Origin: Streptomyces sp. P3
GTDB taxonomy: Bacteria; Actinomycetota; Actinomycetes; Streptomycetales; Streptomycetaceae
DNA length: 64,000 bases
Direction: 5' to 3'
Assembly (NCBI GenBank): GCA_016893485.2
Contig: JAFEKX020000001.1
Span: 1,860,001 to 1,924,000 of the forward strand
Shown: positions 62,250 to 64,000 of the stretch, piece by piece
Position numbering within the stretch: the stretch's first letter is position 1
Layout of the letters: each line of letters begins with the position of its first letter
The notes under the pieces: generated by a model
What the model was told of the DNA's origin: nothing
The model's database searches: none
The model's input: the letters and a program-made list of their open reading frames with translations, nothing else
Position numbers and translations under genes: made by a program

Positions 62250-64000
<1,751 letters not shown>

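Overview
The window is chromosomal DNA of a high-GC actinomycete, almost certainly a Streptomyces. Codons end overwhelmingly in G or C, promoters and starts are typical (GGAGG sites, many GTG starts, TAGGGT-like -10 boxes directly in front of start codons), and the families are Streptomyces ones (DUF5999, DUF1707, PRC-barrel, FtsR/GarA block, a gcvP glycine riboswitch, and a dispersed intergenic repeat). The minus-strand rRNA operon end (23S, 5S, terminator) closes the right side. About 35 genes are broken by single-base indels, mostly in short G/C runs, while protein similarity continues in the next frame. This looks like uncorrected sequencing error, so such genes are annotated across their full span and called genes, not pseudogenes.

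Layout. 1-15 kb: accessory metabolism and regulation (oligopeptide-type binding lipoprotein, two SDR oxidoreductases, a DUF3037/HipA-like kinase pair, Rieske lipoprotein, isochorismatase-like hydrolase, PPOX proteins, LysR and MocR regulators each divergent from a likely target, two DMT exporters, PadR). 15-24 kb: a Kup potassium transporter, PhzF, CPBP protein, a binding-protein/VWA fusion, a GCS2 ligase and DUF5999. 24-26.7 kb: secreted GH10 xylanase beside a GH43 xylosidase, a xylan-utilisation pair. 26.8-40.3 kb: a potassium/sodium region with kdpFABC-kdpE-kdpD, a decayed second kdpD-like gene, a CPA1 antiporter, and an APC/KUP-like permease. A tandem motif with 32-bp period is shared by the kdp promoter and the promoter of a small membrane gene at 39.8 kb. 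41-48 kb: a molybdenum neighbourhood (HTH-TOBE regulator, sulfite-oxidase-like protein, modABC) interleaved with an NAD formate dehydrogenase and its LysR neighbour, and the wreck of a xanthine dehydrogenase/PucR locus.

48-62 kb: core actinobacterial genes. gcvP sits behind a tandem glycine riboswitch. The block pgsA-like, NDP-sugar transferase, DUF881, Sbp, DUF881, GarA, FtsR, DUF151, MerR follows the known mycobacterial order from pgsA2 to gcvB, but gcvH is missing and dinB plus a PRC-barrel gene are inserted. Together these genes link glycine/central carbon control (GarA), division control (FtsR) and cell-envelope precursors.

The most interesting leads are the shared kdp-type cis motif, the paired perfect palindromes in front of the DUF5999 gene, the catalytically empty phosphomannomutase-like half of the intact 831-residue sugar transferase, and the HipA-like/DUF3037 pair. 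No CRISPR array, prophage, insertion sequence or tRNA was found.
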